Source: Thiohalocapsa sp. PB-PSB1
GTDB taxonomy: Bacteria; Pseudomonadota; Gammaproteobacteria; Chromatiales; Chromatiaceae
Length of the DNA: 64,000 nucleotides
Direction of reading: 5' to 3'
Assembly (NCBI GenBank): GCA_016745215.1
Contig: CP050890.1
Span: forward strand, 248,001 to 312,000
How positions within the stretch are numbered: the first letter of the stretch is position 1; the number at the start of each line of letters is the position of its first letter. Positions 9,312 through 18,480 of this stretch are shown one piece after another. The notes under the pieces are model-generated. The model was not told where the DNA came from. It searched no databases and was given only the letters and a program-made list of their open reading frames with translations. Both the position numbers and the translations under genes were made by a program.

Positions 9312-11126
9312 GTGAGCGACCCGCACCGACCAGACAGCGCCGCACAAAGCCGCGTCGACACCGGCTGCACCAATCTGCACTGGTGCGCGGCACTGCTCGA
9401 CGGTCTGATGGCCTCCGGTCTGCGACTGCTGGTGTTGTCACCTGGCTCACGCTCGACACCGGTGGTGCTCGCCGCACAACAACGTTCGGACCTGGACATC
9501 GTTCCCATCCTCGACGAGCGCAGCGCCGCCTTTTTTGCTCTCGGCGCAGCATGCGCAAGCAATCGGCCGGTGGCTCTATTGGCCACCTCCGGCAGCGCGC
9601 CTGCGCACTGGTACCCAGCCGTGATCGAGGCGAGCGAGGCCGCCGTCCCGCTGGTTCTGCTCAGCGCCGATCGACCACCGAGGCTGCGCAATTGGGGCGC
9701 CAATCAGACCATTGACCAAACCCGCCTGTTCGGCGCCTTTGTGCGCGAGAACCACGACCCAGGGCTGCCATCCCCCTACCCCGCGGCGTTGAAATCAGTG
9801 CGCGCGCTCGGATTGCGAGCAGGCAAGATCAGCCTGGCGCCGCACCCGGGTCCGGTGCATATCAACCTGGCGTTCGAAGAACCGCTGGTGCCAACAAGCA
9901 ACTGCTTCGGGACAGCCGAATCAACGGCGTCTCAAGCGGCCATCTCCCAATTACCAACAGCCCAATCAGCAACGATACCGCCCGCCGAATCCAATGCGGC
10001 GGCGTTCTCCGCCGGCGATCCGGCAAGCCTTGCGCTACCGGCCGGCCCTGGCTTGATTATCTGCGGCCCCGGTTCGTTCGACTCGGTCTTTGCATCCACT
10101 CTGAAATGCGCCGCCAGACGCCATTGTTTACCGGTGCTTGCCGATCCTTTGTCCGGACTGCGCTTCGGCCCGGAGTCCGATGACATCATTACCTGCTACG
10201 ACGCCCTGCTGCGCAACCCCGAGAAGAAGGTCGCCCTGCGCCCAACCTGGGTATTGCGCTTCGGCCGTGCACCGGTCTCCAAGCGCCTGGGTGAATGGCT
10301 CAACGGCATCCCGACCATCCTGATCGATCCGGGCAGCGGTTGGTCCGATCCGAATCATGATGTTGAGCTCAGAATGCACTGTGACCCCAACAGAGTATGC
10401 GCCAACCTCGCCGCCAGCCCACGGGTTCGAGGGAATGCAGATGCGGATTGGACGATCGCCTGGCTCAACGCCGAGCGGCGCATGCGCGAGCAGGTGGACC
10501 GCTATCTGACGCAGGCCGATTGGTTTGAGGGTCACATTATCCGCACCTTGCTGGCTCGCATCCCGAGCGAAGAGGCGCTGCTGTGCGCCAATTCCATGCC
10601 CATCCGGCAACTCGACACCTGGTCCGGTCAGCGCATCGACCACCTGAGCCTGTTCGGCAACCGTGGTGTCAGCGGCATCGACGGCCAGCTCTCGACCCTG
10701 GCGGGCATCAACCACGCTGGACCGCCTTGTTGGGCATTGCTCGGCGATCTCTCGCTTTGTCATGACCTAAGCGGTCTGCTCCAGAGCAAGCGCAATAAAC
10801 GCCCCATCATCGTGATCAATAACGGCGGCGGGCGCATCTTCGATTATCTGCCCCAACATGGTCTGCCTGGCTTTGAACTGCTGTGGCGTACCGCCGTCGA
10901 CATCGACCTTGGCACACTAGCTGCCAGCGTTGGGCTGCATCACGCACGGATCGAAACCGCGCTTGCGTTCGACCTCGTATTGGATCAGGCACTGGACCAG
11001 GCGGCAGGTACTTCCAATGCGGCGATGATGATTGAAATCCTGCTCGACGGCGATCGCAGCCGCGATCTTCACCAGGAGTTTTGGGAGAGCATTGCTTCGG
11101 ATTTGCCTGGCGAGGGGTGTCGATAA
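9312..11126 (+). CDS. menD: SEPHCHC synthase MenD
   Basis: Thiamine-diphosphate enzyme that joins isochorismate and 2-oxoglutarate to form SEPHCHC in menaquinone synthesis. 604 residues, normal to slightly long for MenD. Motifs: VLSPGSRSTPVV near the N-terminus, LDERSAAFFALG with the cofactor-activating glutamate, ATSGSAPAHWYPAV, LSADRPPRLRNWGANQTI, and the ThDP/metal site GDLSLCHDLSGL ... VINNGGGRIFDYLP. An Ala/Ser-rich insert near residues 200-240 looks like a linker. Start is GTG at 9312, 7 bases after menF, giving a tight menF-menD pair. Confidence 0.94.
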   Translation: MSDPHRPDSAAQSRVDTGCTNLHWCAALLDGLMASGLRLLVLSPGSRSTPVVLAAQQRSDLDIVPILDERSAAFFALGAACASNRPVALLATSGSAPAHWYPAVIEASEAAVPLVLLSADRPPRLRNWGANQTIDQTRLFGAFVRENHDPGLPSPYPAALKSVRALGLRAGKISLAPHPGPVHINLAFEEPLVPTSNCFGTAESTASQAAISQLPTAQSATIPPAESNAAAFSAGDPASLALPAGPGLIICGPGSFDSVFASTLKCAARRHCLPVLADPLSGLRFGPESDDIITCYDALLRNPEKKVALRPTWVLRFGRAPVSKRLGEWLNGIPTILIDPGSGWSDPNHDVELRMHCDPNRVCANLAASPRVRGNADADWTIAWLNAERRMREQVDRYLTQADWFEGHIIRTLLARIPSEEALLCANSMPIRQLDTWSGQRIDHLSLFGNRGVSGIDGQLSTLAGINHAGPPCWALLGDLSLCHDLSGLLQSKRNKRPIIVINNGGGRIFDYLPQHGLPGFELLWRTAVDIDLGTLAASVGLHHARIETALAFDLVLDQALDQAAGTSNAAMMIEILLDGDRSRDLHQEFWESIASDLPGEGCR

Positions 11127-11350
11127 GTAGCGGTTCATGAATAACCTAGACAACGCTATCCAGACATCGGCGGAGTGCAATCGGGGTCGGGATCGCTATC
11201 GGAATCGGAATCGAATCCGCTCATCGATCAAAGCAGCCAGCTCGATACCAATTTCTCATTCCGACCTTGACACCGATCCCGACACCGACTCAGCATCCAT
11301 AAACCGGGAAGCGCTTGTTGTAGCCAGACTGCAGATTTTCGACAGCCTAG
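11127..11350 (-). mobile_element. R2-type element remnant with hexamer arrays
   Basis: The right end ...CGACAGCCTA (to 11349) is the R2 terminal repeat. The centre (CGATCAAAGCAGCCAGCTCG) matches, inverted, the left half of the R2 copy at 36340. The left part (AGCGGTTCATGAATAACC, ATCCAGACATCGGCGGAGTG) instead matches the leader of the four-helix-bundle pseudogene at 27690-27797. It is therefore a mosaic of R2 modules. I cannot find a left terminal repeat or a flanking duplication, so it is probably truncated. Confidence 0.65.
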
Positions 11351-11465
11351 CCTGTACCTGTGCACTTCATTTATGGTTAGACTACGGATGCTTCGCCAGC
11401 TTGACAGGTCCCCGACCGACTCGGCAGCATTCCATCCCTATCCTCTCCGATTGCCAATCCGACTC

Positions 11466-12077
11466 ATGTTTCCAAAGTTGACACCATTGCAAGGAACCAT
11501 CGCCCTCGCCTTTCTCGCCTTCTATGGCTTCGCCGTGTTCGCATTGACCCGCGACTATTTCCTGCGACATCCGCCGCAACCGCCTGCCATCACTGCCGCA
11601 AGGTCTGATCAGGCCCGTGCTGGTCTGACCCCGGCTGATCAGAACAGCGCCGCCCTCGGCGAACAATTGCGCGTCGCGGCTGAGGATGCCAGCACCAGGA
11701 TCCCGGCAGAACTCTTGGCTTCCAATCCAGTGCTGTTGTCGCAGGAGGCGGACCGGTTATTCGCGGCCCAGCGCTTTGACGAGGCGGCGACGCTGTATCG
11801 CAAACTATTGGAACTCGAACCCGGTGATACCGGTGCATACAACGACCTCGGCTTGGCGCTGCACTATGCCGGCAATACCGCTGAGGGTCTGGACATATTG
11901 CGCACCAGCGCCGATGGCGCACCGGAATTCCAACGCATATGGCTCAGTCTTGGTTTCGTCGCAGCGCAGGCGGGCGAGACCGATCAAGCACGGCGGGCAT
12001 TGACCAAGGCGCAAACGCTGGATCCGGACAGTGATGTGGGAGCCGAGGCGACTCGCCTACTGGGATTACTGGATTAG
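11466..12077 (+). CDS. Membrane-anchored TPR-repeat protein
   Basis: About 203 residues: one N-terminal transmembrane helix (LQGTIALAFLAFYGFAVFAL), a proline/alanine-rich linker, then about three tetratricopeptide repeats (FAAQRFDEAATLYRKLLELE, AYNDLGLALHYAGNTAEGLD, QAGETDQARRALTKAQTLDP). TPR proteins of this form scaffold protein contacts at the membrane; no specific partner is indicated. ATG 11466 starts directly before the anchor; the upstream ATG at 11373 would add residues encoded by repeat-flank sequence. Transcribed convergently with the YhhQ-type gene. Confidence 0.75.
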   Translation: MFPKLTPLQGTIALAFLAFYGFAVFALTRDYFLRHPPQPPAITAARSDQARAGLTPADQNSAALGEQLRVAAEDASTRIPAELLASNPVLLSQEADRLFAAQRFDEAATLYRKLLELEPGDTGAYNDLGLALHYAGNTAEGLDILRTSADGAPEFQRIWLSLGFVAAQAGETDQARRALTKAQTLDPDSDVGAEATRLLGLLD

Positions 12078-12110
12078 TGAGGATAATCGATCCACTTGTC
12101 ACCAGCTGTC

Positions 12111-12863
12111 CTATTCCAACACCGCGGTCGTATCGATTTGCAGATAGGCGCGCAAACGGGCGGTCAAGAAATAAAATGGTAAGGTGTCGGCGAGCGCTAC
12201 GGTCATTTTGAATAGGTAATTGCTGCCCATCAGCACCAGCAAGGCCGCGGTGGTCATCTCCCCAGCCCACCAGAGCACGCCAAAGGTGACGCTGATTACC
12301 ATCACCGAGTCCACCAGTTGGCTAGTCAGCGTGGAAAAGTTATTTCGAACCCATAGATACTTGCCCTTGGTCAGGCGCTTGAAATAGTGGAACAGCTGAA
12401 CGTCACAAAACTGTGCGGTGATGTAGGCGAGCATGGATGCAACCACGGCACCCGAGGTGCATGCGTAAATCAACCCGAATAGTTCCACATGACCGGAGAT
12501 CTGTTCACCATTGGGAAGCGCGATGCTCTCCGCCAAATGAATAACCTGCCAGGGTGGTTGGTTGTCCGCCGCGACCGGGGGAATATGCTGACCGAGCCAT
12601 AACACCCCAAGAATGAAAAAGTTCAGCACCAGGCCGATCCAAACCAGGAAACTGGCGCGGCTTCGACCGTAGAGTTCACTGATTAGGTCGGTCACCAGAA
12701 ACGTCAGTGGATAGGGTAAGACCCCGACCGCCAGCGCCATGGGTCCAAGCTGAATAAAGCGTGTGATGCCGACCACGTTGAGCAGGGTCATCGCACAGAT
12801 GAATAGGCCTGCGAGGATTAAAAACACACGCTCCCGGCGCTCCACGAGATCGGCTTCGGGCAT
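12111..12863 (-). CDS. Queuosine precursor transporter, YhhQ/VUT family (DUF165)
   Basis: About 250 residues with six predicted membrane helices. Typical YhhQ stretches: LPYPLTFLVTDLISELYGRS near the N-terminus and VRNNFSTLTSQLVDSVMVIS in the middle, ending with a PFYFLTARLR tail. YhhQ imports the queuosine precursors preQ0/preQ1. A tgt gene is present 20 kb away, which fits salvage. ATG 12863 lies 4 bases behind the stop of the upstream SDR; an ATG at 12911 would overlap it by 44 bases. It is the last gene of the PTPS-like/SDR/SDR group, so it may be co-expressed with pterin-like chemistry. Confidence 0.85.
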   Translation of the reverse strand: MPEADLVERRERVFLILAGLFICAMTLLNVVGITRFIQLGPMALAVGVLPYPLTFLVTDLISELYGRSRASFLVWIGLVLNFFILGVLWLGQHIPPVAADNQPPWQVIHLAESIALPNGEQISGHVELFGLIYACTSGAVVASMLAYITAQFCDVQLFHYFKRLTKGKYLWVRNNFSTLTSQLVDSVMVISVTFGVLWWAGEMTTAALLVLMGSNYLFKMTVALADTLPFYFLTARLRAYLQIDTTAVLE

Positions 12864-12867
12864 CGGA

Positions 12868-13572
12868 TCAGTAATGCGCCATTTGGCCAAGTCCGGCATG
12901 CAGTACGGCACCGTTCAAACAGGGTTCTCTGGCGGCCCAGAGCAGACACTCGGCAATTTCCCGCGGCTGAATCAAGCGTCCAAACGCGGACATTGCCGCA
13001 ACGGCTTGCCTGGCTTCGACTGGGACGTGCACCTTCAGCATTTCCGTGTCGGTAAAGCCTGGGCATACGCATACCGTATGGATGCCCGTGCCAGCCAGAT
13101 CCTGACAGGTGGCTCGCATCATGCCAATGATCGCGTGCTTGCTCAACACATAGGAGTAAGTCCCGGGTACTGCTTTGGTGGACAGGGTGGAGCCCAGATA
13201 CGCAATGGCCGATCCTGGCGCCATGCTCGGAATCAACCTGCGATTTAGAGCATTCACGGCCACCAGGTTGACCTCCAGGATCTGTCGCAGCACATCGGCT
13301 TCAGTGCTGGATGCGTTATCCTTGTGCAACATGGCAGCGTTGTGGATTAACACCAGACGACAGGGTGCATCGAAGCGCCGTGCGAGCTGTTTCACGGCGA
13401 TTTGGCGCGCACTCGGATCACTCAAATCGCAGCCGAGATGGTCAACATCGGCCAGCGGACATGGACGGCGGGACAGGTTGATTACGCGCCAATTCGCGGC
13501 GCAAAACAGGCGAGCCGTTGCTAACCCGATCCCGGCGCTCGCCCCGGTGATTACCAATACGTTTTCGCTCAA
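12868..13572 (-). CDS. Short-chain dehydrogenase/reductase, paralog B
   Basis: 234 residues, classical SDR: TGASAGIG dinucleotide site at residues 9-16, LIHNAAM, LGSTLS with the catalytic serine region, YSYVLSKH with Y-x-x-x-K, and CVCPGFTDTEM. NAD(P)-dependent carbonyl/alcohol chemistry; substrate unknown. It closely resembles the SDR immediately upstream (shared CPGFTDTE, GIGMMRA-type and LNGAV-HA-LGQ segments), so the pair arose by tandem duplication. The start is TTG at 13572, which overlaps the TGA stop of paralog A as TTGA, suggesting translational coupling. Confidence 0.85.
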   Translation of the reverse strand: MSENVLVITGASAGIGLATARLFCAANWRVINLSRRPCPLADVDHLGCDLSDPSARQIAVKQLARRFDAPCRLVLIHNAAMLHKDNASSTEADVLRQILEVNLVAVNALNRRLIPSMAPGSAIAYLGSTLSTKAVPGTYSYVLSKHAIIGMMRATCQDLAGTGIHTVCVCPGFTDTEMLKVHVPVEARQAVAAMSAFGRLIQPREIAECLLWAAREPCLNGAVLHAGLGQMAHY

Positions 13573-14270
13573 CGCTCACGCTGCCCGAGATTGGCGTGAA
13601 TCACGGCACCGTTCAACACCGGAGAGCGCGCGGCGAAAGCCAGGGTGTCGGCAATTTCATCAGGCTCGATCAACCGATCAAAAGCAGACATGGCGGCCAA
13701 TGAGGCCAGCGTATCCGCGTCGTTTGCAGTCAATGCACGCAGTTGTTCGGTGTCGGTAAAACCCGGGCAGATCGCGCAGGTGTGGATACCCCGCCCGGCC
13801 AAATCTTGACAGGCAGCGCGCATCATACCAATCAGCCCATGCTTGGCGATCACATAGCTCGCCGCCCCGGGTACCGCTTTTTGCGCAAGCGTCGAGCCCA
13901 CATAAATCAGGCTGGAGCCAGGCTTCATCAATGGCAGAACGATCTGGTTGAGCGCGGTCGGTGCCACCAGATTCAGTTCCAGCACCTGTCGCAGTGCAGC
14001 ATCGGTGAGATCCGACACGGAATCGCGCCTCATCGCCGATGCATTATGTACCAGGCAAATTGCTTCGGCGTCTTGTAGTCGGGCGCGTAAGCGCTTCTTG
14101 ATGCCATCCACGGCCCCAGGTTTGGAAAGATCGCAACACAGGGTATCGACCTCAGACTCCGGACAAACACGCCGCGAGAGGTTTACCACCGAAAAGCCAT
14201 CACGCAGGAAACGCACCGCAATGGCGCGGCCAATTCCGGAACTTGCGCCAGTAATCACCAAACATCTCAT
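13569..14270 (-). CDS. Short-chain dehydrogenase/reductase, paralog A
   Basis: 233 residues, classical SDR: TGASSGIG at residues 7-14, LVHNASAM, YVGSTLAQ, YVIAKHG (Y-x-x-x-K) and CAICPGFTDTEQL. The ATG at 14270 overlaps the TGA of the PTPS-like gene (ATGA), so the two are translated from one message. PTPS followed by an SDR is the order of the last steps of tetrahydrobiopterin-type synthesis (PTPS, then sepiapterin reductase), so a pterin carbonyl substrate is a reasonable guess, not shown by the sequence. Confidence 0.85.
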   Translation of the reverse strand: MRCLVITGASSGIGRAIAVRFLRDGFSVVNLSRRVCPESEVDTLCCDLSKPGAVDGIKKRLRARLQDAEAICLVHNASAMRRDSVSDLTDAALRQVLELNLVAPTALNQIVLPLMKPGSSLIYVGSTLAQKAVPGAASYVIAKHGLIGMMRAACQDLAGRGIHTCAICPGFTDTEQLRALTANDADTLASLAAMSAFDRLIEPDEIADTLAFAARSPVLNGAVIHANLGQRER

Positions 14271-14773
14271 CGTCTGTTTTCGTCCATCGTATGATAGGCG
14301 TAAGCCCACTGGCCATCGCCGGAGGAAACTCCAAGCTCCATGCCGCGGATGCCGCGCTCGCCCAGATCCGGGTGAATCGACAGTTGTTCCAGCAGGAATG
14401 CGGCTAGTTCTTCAATGGTGGTATTGCGTATCGGCAACAACAGCACATCGCGTTCCAGAAATGGGATGCGCTCATCTGCCAGCCGAGCGAACACCAACCC
14501 GGCATCACGTTCGATCTGCAGATGGGGAGAGGCCTCTGGCAACAACACCCGTTCGTCTAGTTCGTCGCACAGGCTCTTGAGTGTGCGCTTGAGAATGCCG
14601 TAGTCGAAAATCAGACCATCAGCACCGACCACAGCAGTTACCGCACAGCGTACTGCAAAATTATGCCCATGCAGGTTTTCCCGCCGCGTGGCGGAAAAGA
14701 TGGTGAAGTGTCCGGCACTGAAGCCAAGATACTGTTTGCTGATTTCAATTCGAGTGATGCGCTCGGCTGGCAC
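14267..14773 (-). CDS. 6-pyruvoyl-tetrahydropterin synthase/QueD-family protein lacking the catalytic Cys and His
   Basis: 168 residues with a T-fold of the PTPS/QueD family. The three zinc ligands are present: H22 (SAGHF) and H35, H37 (LHGHN). The C-x-x-x-H-G-H motif of QueD/PTPS is changed to R31-E-N-L-H-G-H, so the nucleophilic cysteine is absent. The L-D-H motif carrying the catalytic His reads LDERVLLPE (D73-E74). The pterin-binding Glu near the C-terminus is also not obvious (GVSSGDGQW). It is therefore not a standard QueD, and not the E-x-x-x-H-G-H PTPS-III form. First gene of an overlapping group with two SDRs and a YhhQ transporter. Function open. Confidence 0.8.
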   Translation of the reverse strand: MPAERITRIEISKQYLGFSAGHFTIFSATRRENLHGHNFAVRCAVTAVVGADGLIFDYGILKRTLKSLCDELDERVLLPEASPHLQIERDAGLVFARLADERIPFLERDVLLLPIRNTTIEELAAFLLEQLSIHPDLGERGIRGMELGVSSGDGQWAYAYHTMDENRR

Positions 14774-14949
14774 CTAGGGTCTCCGCATGGGCAGGCTTGC
14801 GACGCCTGCTCGGCGTCAAACTGTCAAAGATCTTGATGCTCCCGTGCTTGATTGGACTCGCGCACCCCTCGCATCAGAATCTACCGGTGTACGGTGGGTG
14901 CGCGAATCGCGTTACCAAGGCACTCGAGCATATTGGCCTTCGATCGGCA

Positions 14950-17148
14950 TCAGTGGCGGCTCAACTGCTCGAAATAGCCGTTCAATACCAGCCCAGCCAG
15001 AATCAGGCCGAGCACAATCAGCCAACCGGTGATCTTGCGGCCGGAACGGGTGGAGCGCTCGGATGGCGGCTTGACCAGATACTTCGATAGCTCGCCTGAT
15101 GCCTCCAGGCGTTCGTACTCCAGCCGATGTTCGTGTTTAAACTCCTCTAGCGGGACGGCGCCGGTGGCCATAACGATGTCCATCGGGAACTTATCCGGAC
15201 GGAAGTGGACATTGAAATAGTGCACGGTGAACAGGAATACTGCCGCCAGAATTGCCTCCTCAGCATGTACGATGGTGGCGATATTGAACACCCAACCGGG
15301 TAACACAGACGCGGTCTGAATTGGGAACCAGAGCATCAGACCACTGAGTCCGATGACGAACATACCCCAGAACGGTGCCCAATAATCGAACTTCTCCCAG
15401 TAGCTCCAGCGATCGAAGTCCGGGCGTGGCGCCAAGCCGAAGAACCATTTGAACATACGACCGATGTCCTTGATGTCCTGCAAGTTCGGGATCATCGAAG
15501 TCGGGCCAAGCCATTCGAATTTGCCGCGTGCGCGCACGACATTCCATGCCACCACAAGCAGATGGCCGACAAAGATCGCGATGAAGGTCAGGGCAGCCGC
15601 ACGGTGAATGCTGGCTGCTATCTGCGGTCCTCCAAGCACGCCAATGATATATTGCGCCCAGGGTTGCCCGGAGAACAATACCGCGGTACCGGTGAGCACC
15701 AGAATCATTACGGCAATGGCGAGTACCCCATGCGCCAGGCGCCAGCCGAGACTGAAGCGACGGAAATAAACTGTTGCAGGCTTGACGGGATCGGAGCGAT
15801 ATCCCTTCCCCTGACGCCGGTCACGCCATTCGCGGAAAATCCACAACAGCATGTGGGTCCAGAAAAATGCGAACACGCCGACGATCAATAAATCCATAAA
15901 GCGTTGTGCAATCCACATTTCTGGGTAATTTTCAAAATCGTTGGCGTCGCCGTGAGCATGAAAGCCGAGAAAGCCATCTGGGGCGTTTTCATGGCACTGT
16001 CGGCAAGTTCCCAGACGATTGTCCGGATGGACCTTCGATTCGGGATGATCGACATCCATGACGCCATGACTACCGTGGCAGTCATAGCATTTGGCGGTGT
16101 GCGTATAGCCGGCACGCACGACTTGCCCGTGGTACGAGGCCTCGTAGGTACGCACCTGTTTTGCGTGGCAGGTGCCGCAGTTCTCGGTGATCATCAACTT
16201 GACCGGATCCTTGTCCGGCGAGTCGATACTATGGGGTGTGTGGCAATCCGAGCACACCGCTGCAGTGATCTGATGGGAATCGTCACCCGCTGCCTGATGG
16301 ACATTCTTGGCTGATGTGTCGCTGTCGTCGGTCGATGCATTCGCCGCTGCAATCAGCGCCAAGCCCTTCGGTTCTCTAGTGTTTAGAGCCTCCAGGTTGC
16401 CGCCCGAGTGCGCATTGGAGACTCGAGATCCGGCCGGGTCTGCTGGCGGATTGGTCAGGGAGCGACCATGCACCGAGGTAAGGTAGACCTCCTTCTGCTC
16501 CTCATGACAGCGACCACAAATTTGCGGGTTGTTTTTACGATATTGGGCGCGCGCAGCACTGCCGATGGTGCCGACATTGTGTGCATCGTGGCAATCGTAA
16601 CAAGTCGCGTTGGTATTCGACTGATCCATCAGGTTCGGTCTGGCATGCACCGAATCCATGTAGCTGTCAATCTGCGCAACCACCACATCCAAGCGCTTGT
16701 ATTGGGGGTCATCGCTCCCTTGTTGCTGCTCCCAAGTCTTCAGATGACACTCGACGCAGCCGATGCTCTTCGGCAGCGGCTTTTCGTGCTTGGCCTTCTT
16801 GATGCTGTTGTGGCAGCCCATGCAGGGTTGCTCCCCATGCACGCTGTGCGAAAAGCGCTCGGCATCGATATAGATGTTGACGATGGTGCCGTCATCACGC
16901 TCCGAGGTCATGTCGTCCTCGTCATTATGGCATTTGAGACAGCGCCGGTTCGGAATGATTTTCACTGGTTTTTCAGCGCGAGCACCTTGTGCTGCGTTCA
17001 GGCTCGGGCTATATAGGGAAATGATCGCCACAGCAAGGCATAACAACGCCAACATGACCACGAGCGGACGGTGGAACGGCGATAAGCAGGTGTTTGTGGG
17101 CGTCGTCAAGCTTCGACGGGACATTGGGCGTTGCATGGATCGGTGCAT
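14950..17148 (-). CDS. Nonaheme c-type cytochrome fused to a cytochrome b membrane domain
   Basis: About 732 residues. After a signal/anchor (PLVVMLALLCLAVAIISL) come nine C-x-x-C-H heme sites at about residues 70, 109, 131, 183, 211, 299, 324, 354 and 382. A His-rich five- to six-helix region like the b-type subunit of formate dehydrogenase/cytochrome b561 follows from about residue 420, and a last helix (GWLIVLGLILAGLVLNG). This places a periplasmic multiheme module on a quinone-reactive membrane cytochrome in one chain, as expected for quinol-to-periplasm electron transfer. The terminal acceptor is unknown. Start uncertain: ATG 17148 has an AACGGAAC site; ATGs at 17226 and 17124 are alternatives. 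Confidence 0.85.
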   Translation of the reverse strand: MHRSMQRPMSRRSLTTPTNTCLSPFHRPLVVMLALLCLAVAIISLYSPSLNAAQGARAEKPVKIIPNRRCLKCHNDEDDMTSERDDGTIVNIYIDAERFSHSVHGEQPCMGCHNSIKKAKHEKPLPKSIGCVECHLKTWEQQQGSDDPQYKRLDVVVAQIDSYMDSVHARPNLMDQSNTNATCYDCHDAHNVGTIGSAARAQYRKNNPQICGRCHEEQKEVYLTSVHGRSLTNPPADPAGSRVSNAHSGGNLEALNTREPKGLALIAAANASTDDSDTSAKNVHQAAGDDSHQITAAVCSDCHTPHSIDSPDKDPVKLMITENCGTCHAKQVRTYEASYHGQVVRAGYTHTAKCYDCHGSHGVMDVDHPESKVHPDNRLGTCRQCHENAPDGFLGFHAHGDANDFENYPEMWIAQRFMDLLIVGVFAFFWTHMLLWIFREWRDRRQGKGYRSDPVKPATVYFRRFSLGWRLAHGVLAIAVMILVLTGTAVLFSGQPWAQYIIGVLGGPQIAASIHRAAALTFIAIFVGHLLVVAWNVVRARGKFEWLGPTSMIPNLQDIKDIGRMFKWFFGLAPRPDFDRWSYWEKFDYWAPFWGMFVIGLSGLMLWFPIQTASVLPGWVFNIATIVHAEEAILAAVFLFTVHYFNVHFRPDKFPMDIVMATGAVPLEEFKHEHRLEYERLEASGELSKYLVKPPSERSTRSGRKITGWLIVLGLILAGLVLNGYFEQLSRH

Positions 17149-17239
17149 TGAACGTTCCGTTAGAGAGCGTGCATTAAAGCAGCCAGCCACACCACCACGA
17201 GCAGATGGGGAGAAGGTACCGGCCACATTCTCAGACGTC

Positions 17240-17403
17240 TAGAGCGATTGCCGGAGAAAAACAGACCAACCGGCGCCGGACTCTCGTTCGCCTTCGCGAA
17301 GCGGCAACCCGCCCATGATCGCTCTAGGGGCGGGTTGCCGCAACGTCAATGCCGGACGAGAAGACAAGCCAAGTGACAGGTTTCTCCACAAGAAATCGCC
17401 TAA
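17240..17403. mobile_element. Palindromic MITE-like element R1, copy 2
   Basis: Outer ends AGCGATTGCCGGAGAAAAAC and (inverted) TTAGGCGATTTCTTGTGGAG; inner perfect stem GCGGCAACCCGCCC against GGGCGGGTTGCCGC. It lies just upstream of the nonaheme cytochrome gene and could affect its leader. Confidence 0.75.
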
Positions 17404-17792
17404 AGTGGGACTGGGATACCGCACCGTCCCCCAGCCAGAGCCAAGGTCACACAGACTTGGCATGGCGTTCATGGGTTCGGTTTATATACCTCGATCATAC
17501 CTGTGAACATTGACCCTGGTCAGTCAGTGACCGAAAGCCGGTGCTGAACGCATTGAAAACGCTCAACCGCATAGAAAGAATAGGCTGAAGACCTTCGTCG
17601 CTTAGGCTACTCTGTACGGTTGAAGAGGCGCTGATGCGCAGCCAAGAGCCGTTTTATCAAATGCTGCCCTTTTTCCTATCGCATCCATGTATCATGCACG
17701 CCATGGGGAGTCACGCCAATCCGCGTTAACCCACGTTCAACCCACGTCCAACCAGGTACGTACCATTTACCCCCTTCGAAGGAGTACCGATC
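17404..17792. other. Intergenic, no gene seen
   Basis: Upstream region of the CBS-domain gene. It includes short near-repeats (GTTAACCCACGTTCAACCCACGTCCAACC split between 17726 and 17754) that could be operator-like. A strong ribosome site AAGGAG is at 17779. No other gene recognised. Confidence 0.35.
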
Positions 17793-18176
17793 ATGCTGGT
17801 CAGTAACTACATGACCCAAAGCCCAGTCACCATACGCGAGGATGCCGATTACGGCACAGCCTCGGATATCATGCAGACAAAAAATCTGCATCACCTGCCA
17901 GTCGTTGACTCCGCGGGTGAAGTCATCGGTATCCTGACGCGTCGCGATTTGCAGCTGGCCGCACAGCACTTCATGGAGGCACCAGTCGAGGTATCCGACG
18001 TGATGCATACCCCGGTCATGACAGCGACGCCGGATATGAATCTAGTGAAGGCAGCCGAGGTGATGATGGAAAATCGCATTGGCTGTCTACCGGTGCTAGC
18101 AGACGATAAGCAGGTCATCGGCATGGTCACGGAAACCGATCTGTTCCGCGCCCTGATCGATGCCTTGGACAAATAG
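17793..18176 (+). CDS. Two-CBS-domain protein
   Basis: 127 residues made almost only of two CBS domains (residues about 7-60, with HLPVVDSAGEVIGILTRRDL, and 70-125, with GCLPVLADDKQVIGMVTETD). CBS pairs bind adenine nucleotides and report energy state, usually by acting on a partner protein. The start follows an AAGGAG site eight bases upstream. It stands alone between two minus-strand genes, so no partner can be named. Confidence 0.88.
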   Translation: MLVSNYMTQSPVTIREDADYGTASDIMQTKNLHHLPVVDSAGEVIGILTRRDLQLAAQHFMEAPVEVSDVMHTPVMTATPDMNLVKAAEVMMENRIGCLPVLADDKQVIGMVTETDLFRALIDALDK

Positions 18177-18480
18177 CCGCCGCGGGCGATTTCCACCAAC
18201 ATTCATACCATCTGGCTTGTTTTATCGCCCGCCTTCCGCGTCGGACCATCGCTGACGGTGCCTGCACCGCGCGCTCTGTCCTGACTTGGAAAGCGGCATT
18301 AACTCCGAGGCATCTGGTAAGAGCGTTACCGGCAATCGCCACGACCACCAGCCGCTCGGGTAGCTTGCTCGAAGATTGAAAAACCTAGGCTGACCAACCA
18401 CTTGACACCAATGTCCTGGCATCATTGCAGTGCACGAATGCACTGATGTCAGGGCGATCCCAGGATCGCCATACGCTGAT
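18177..18480. terminator. Convergent intergenic region with two hairpins
   Basis: Just beyond the xdhC-like stop are two perfect hairpins: CAGTGCA-CGAA-TGCACTG (18428-18445) and GGCGATCC-CA-GGATCGCC (18453-18470). They could end transcription from either side. Neither is followed by a T tract. No gene is seen in the rest. Confidence 0.4.
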
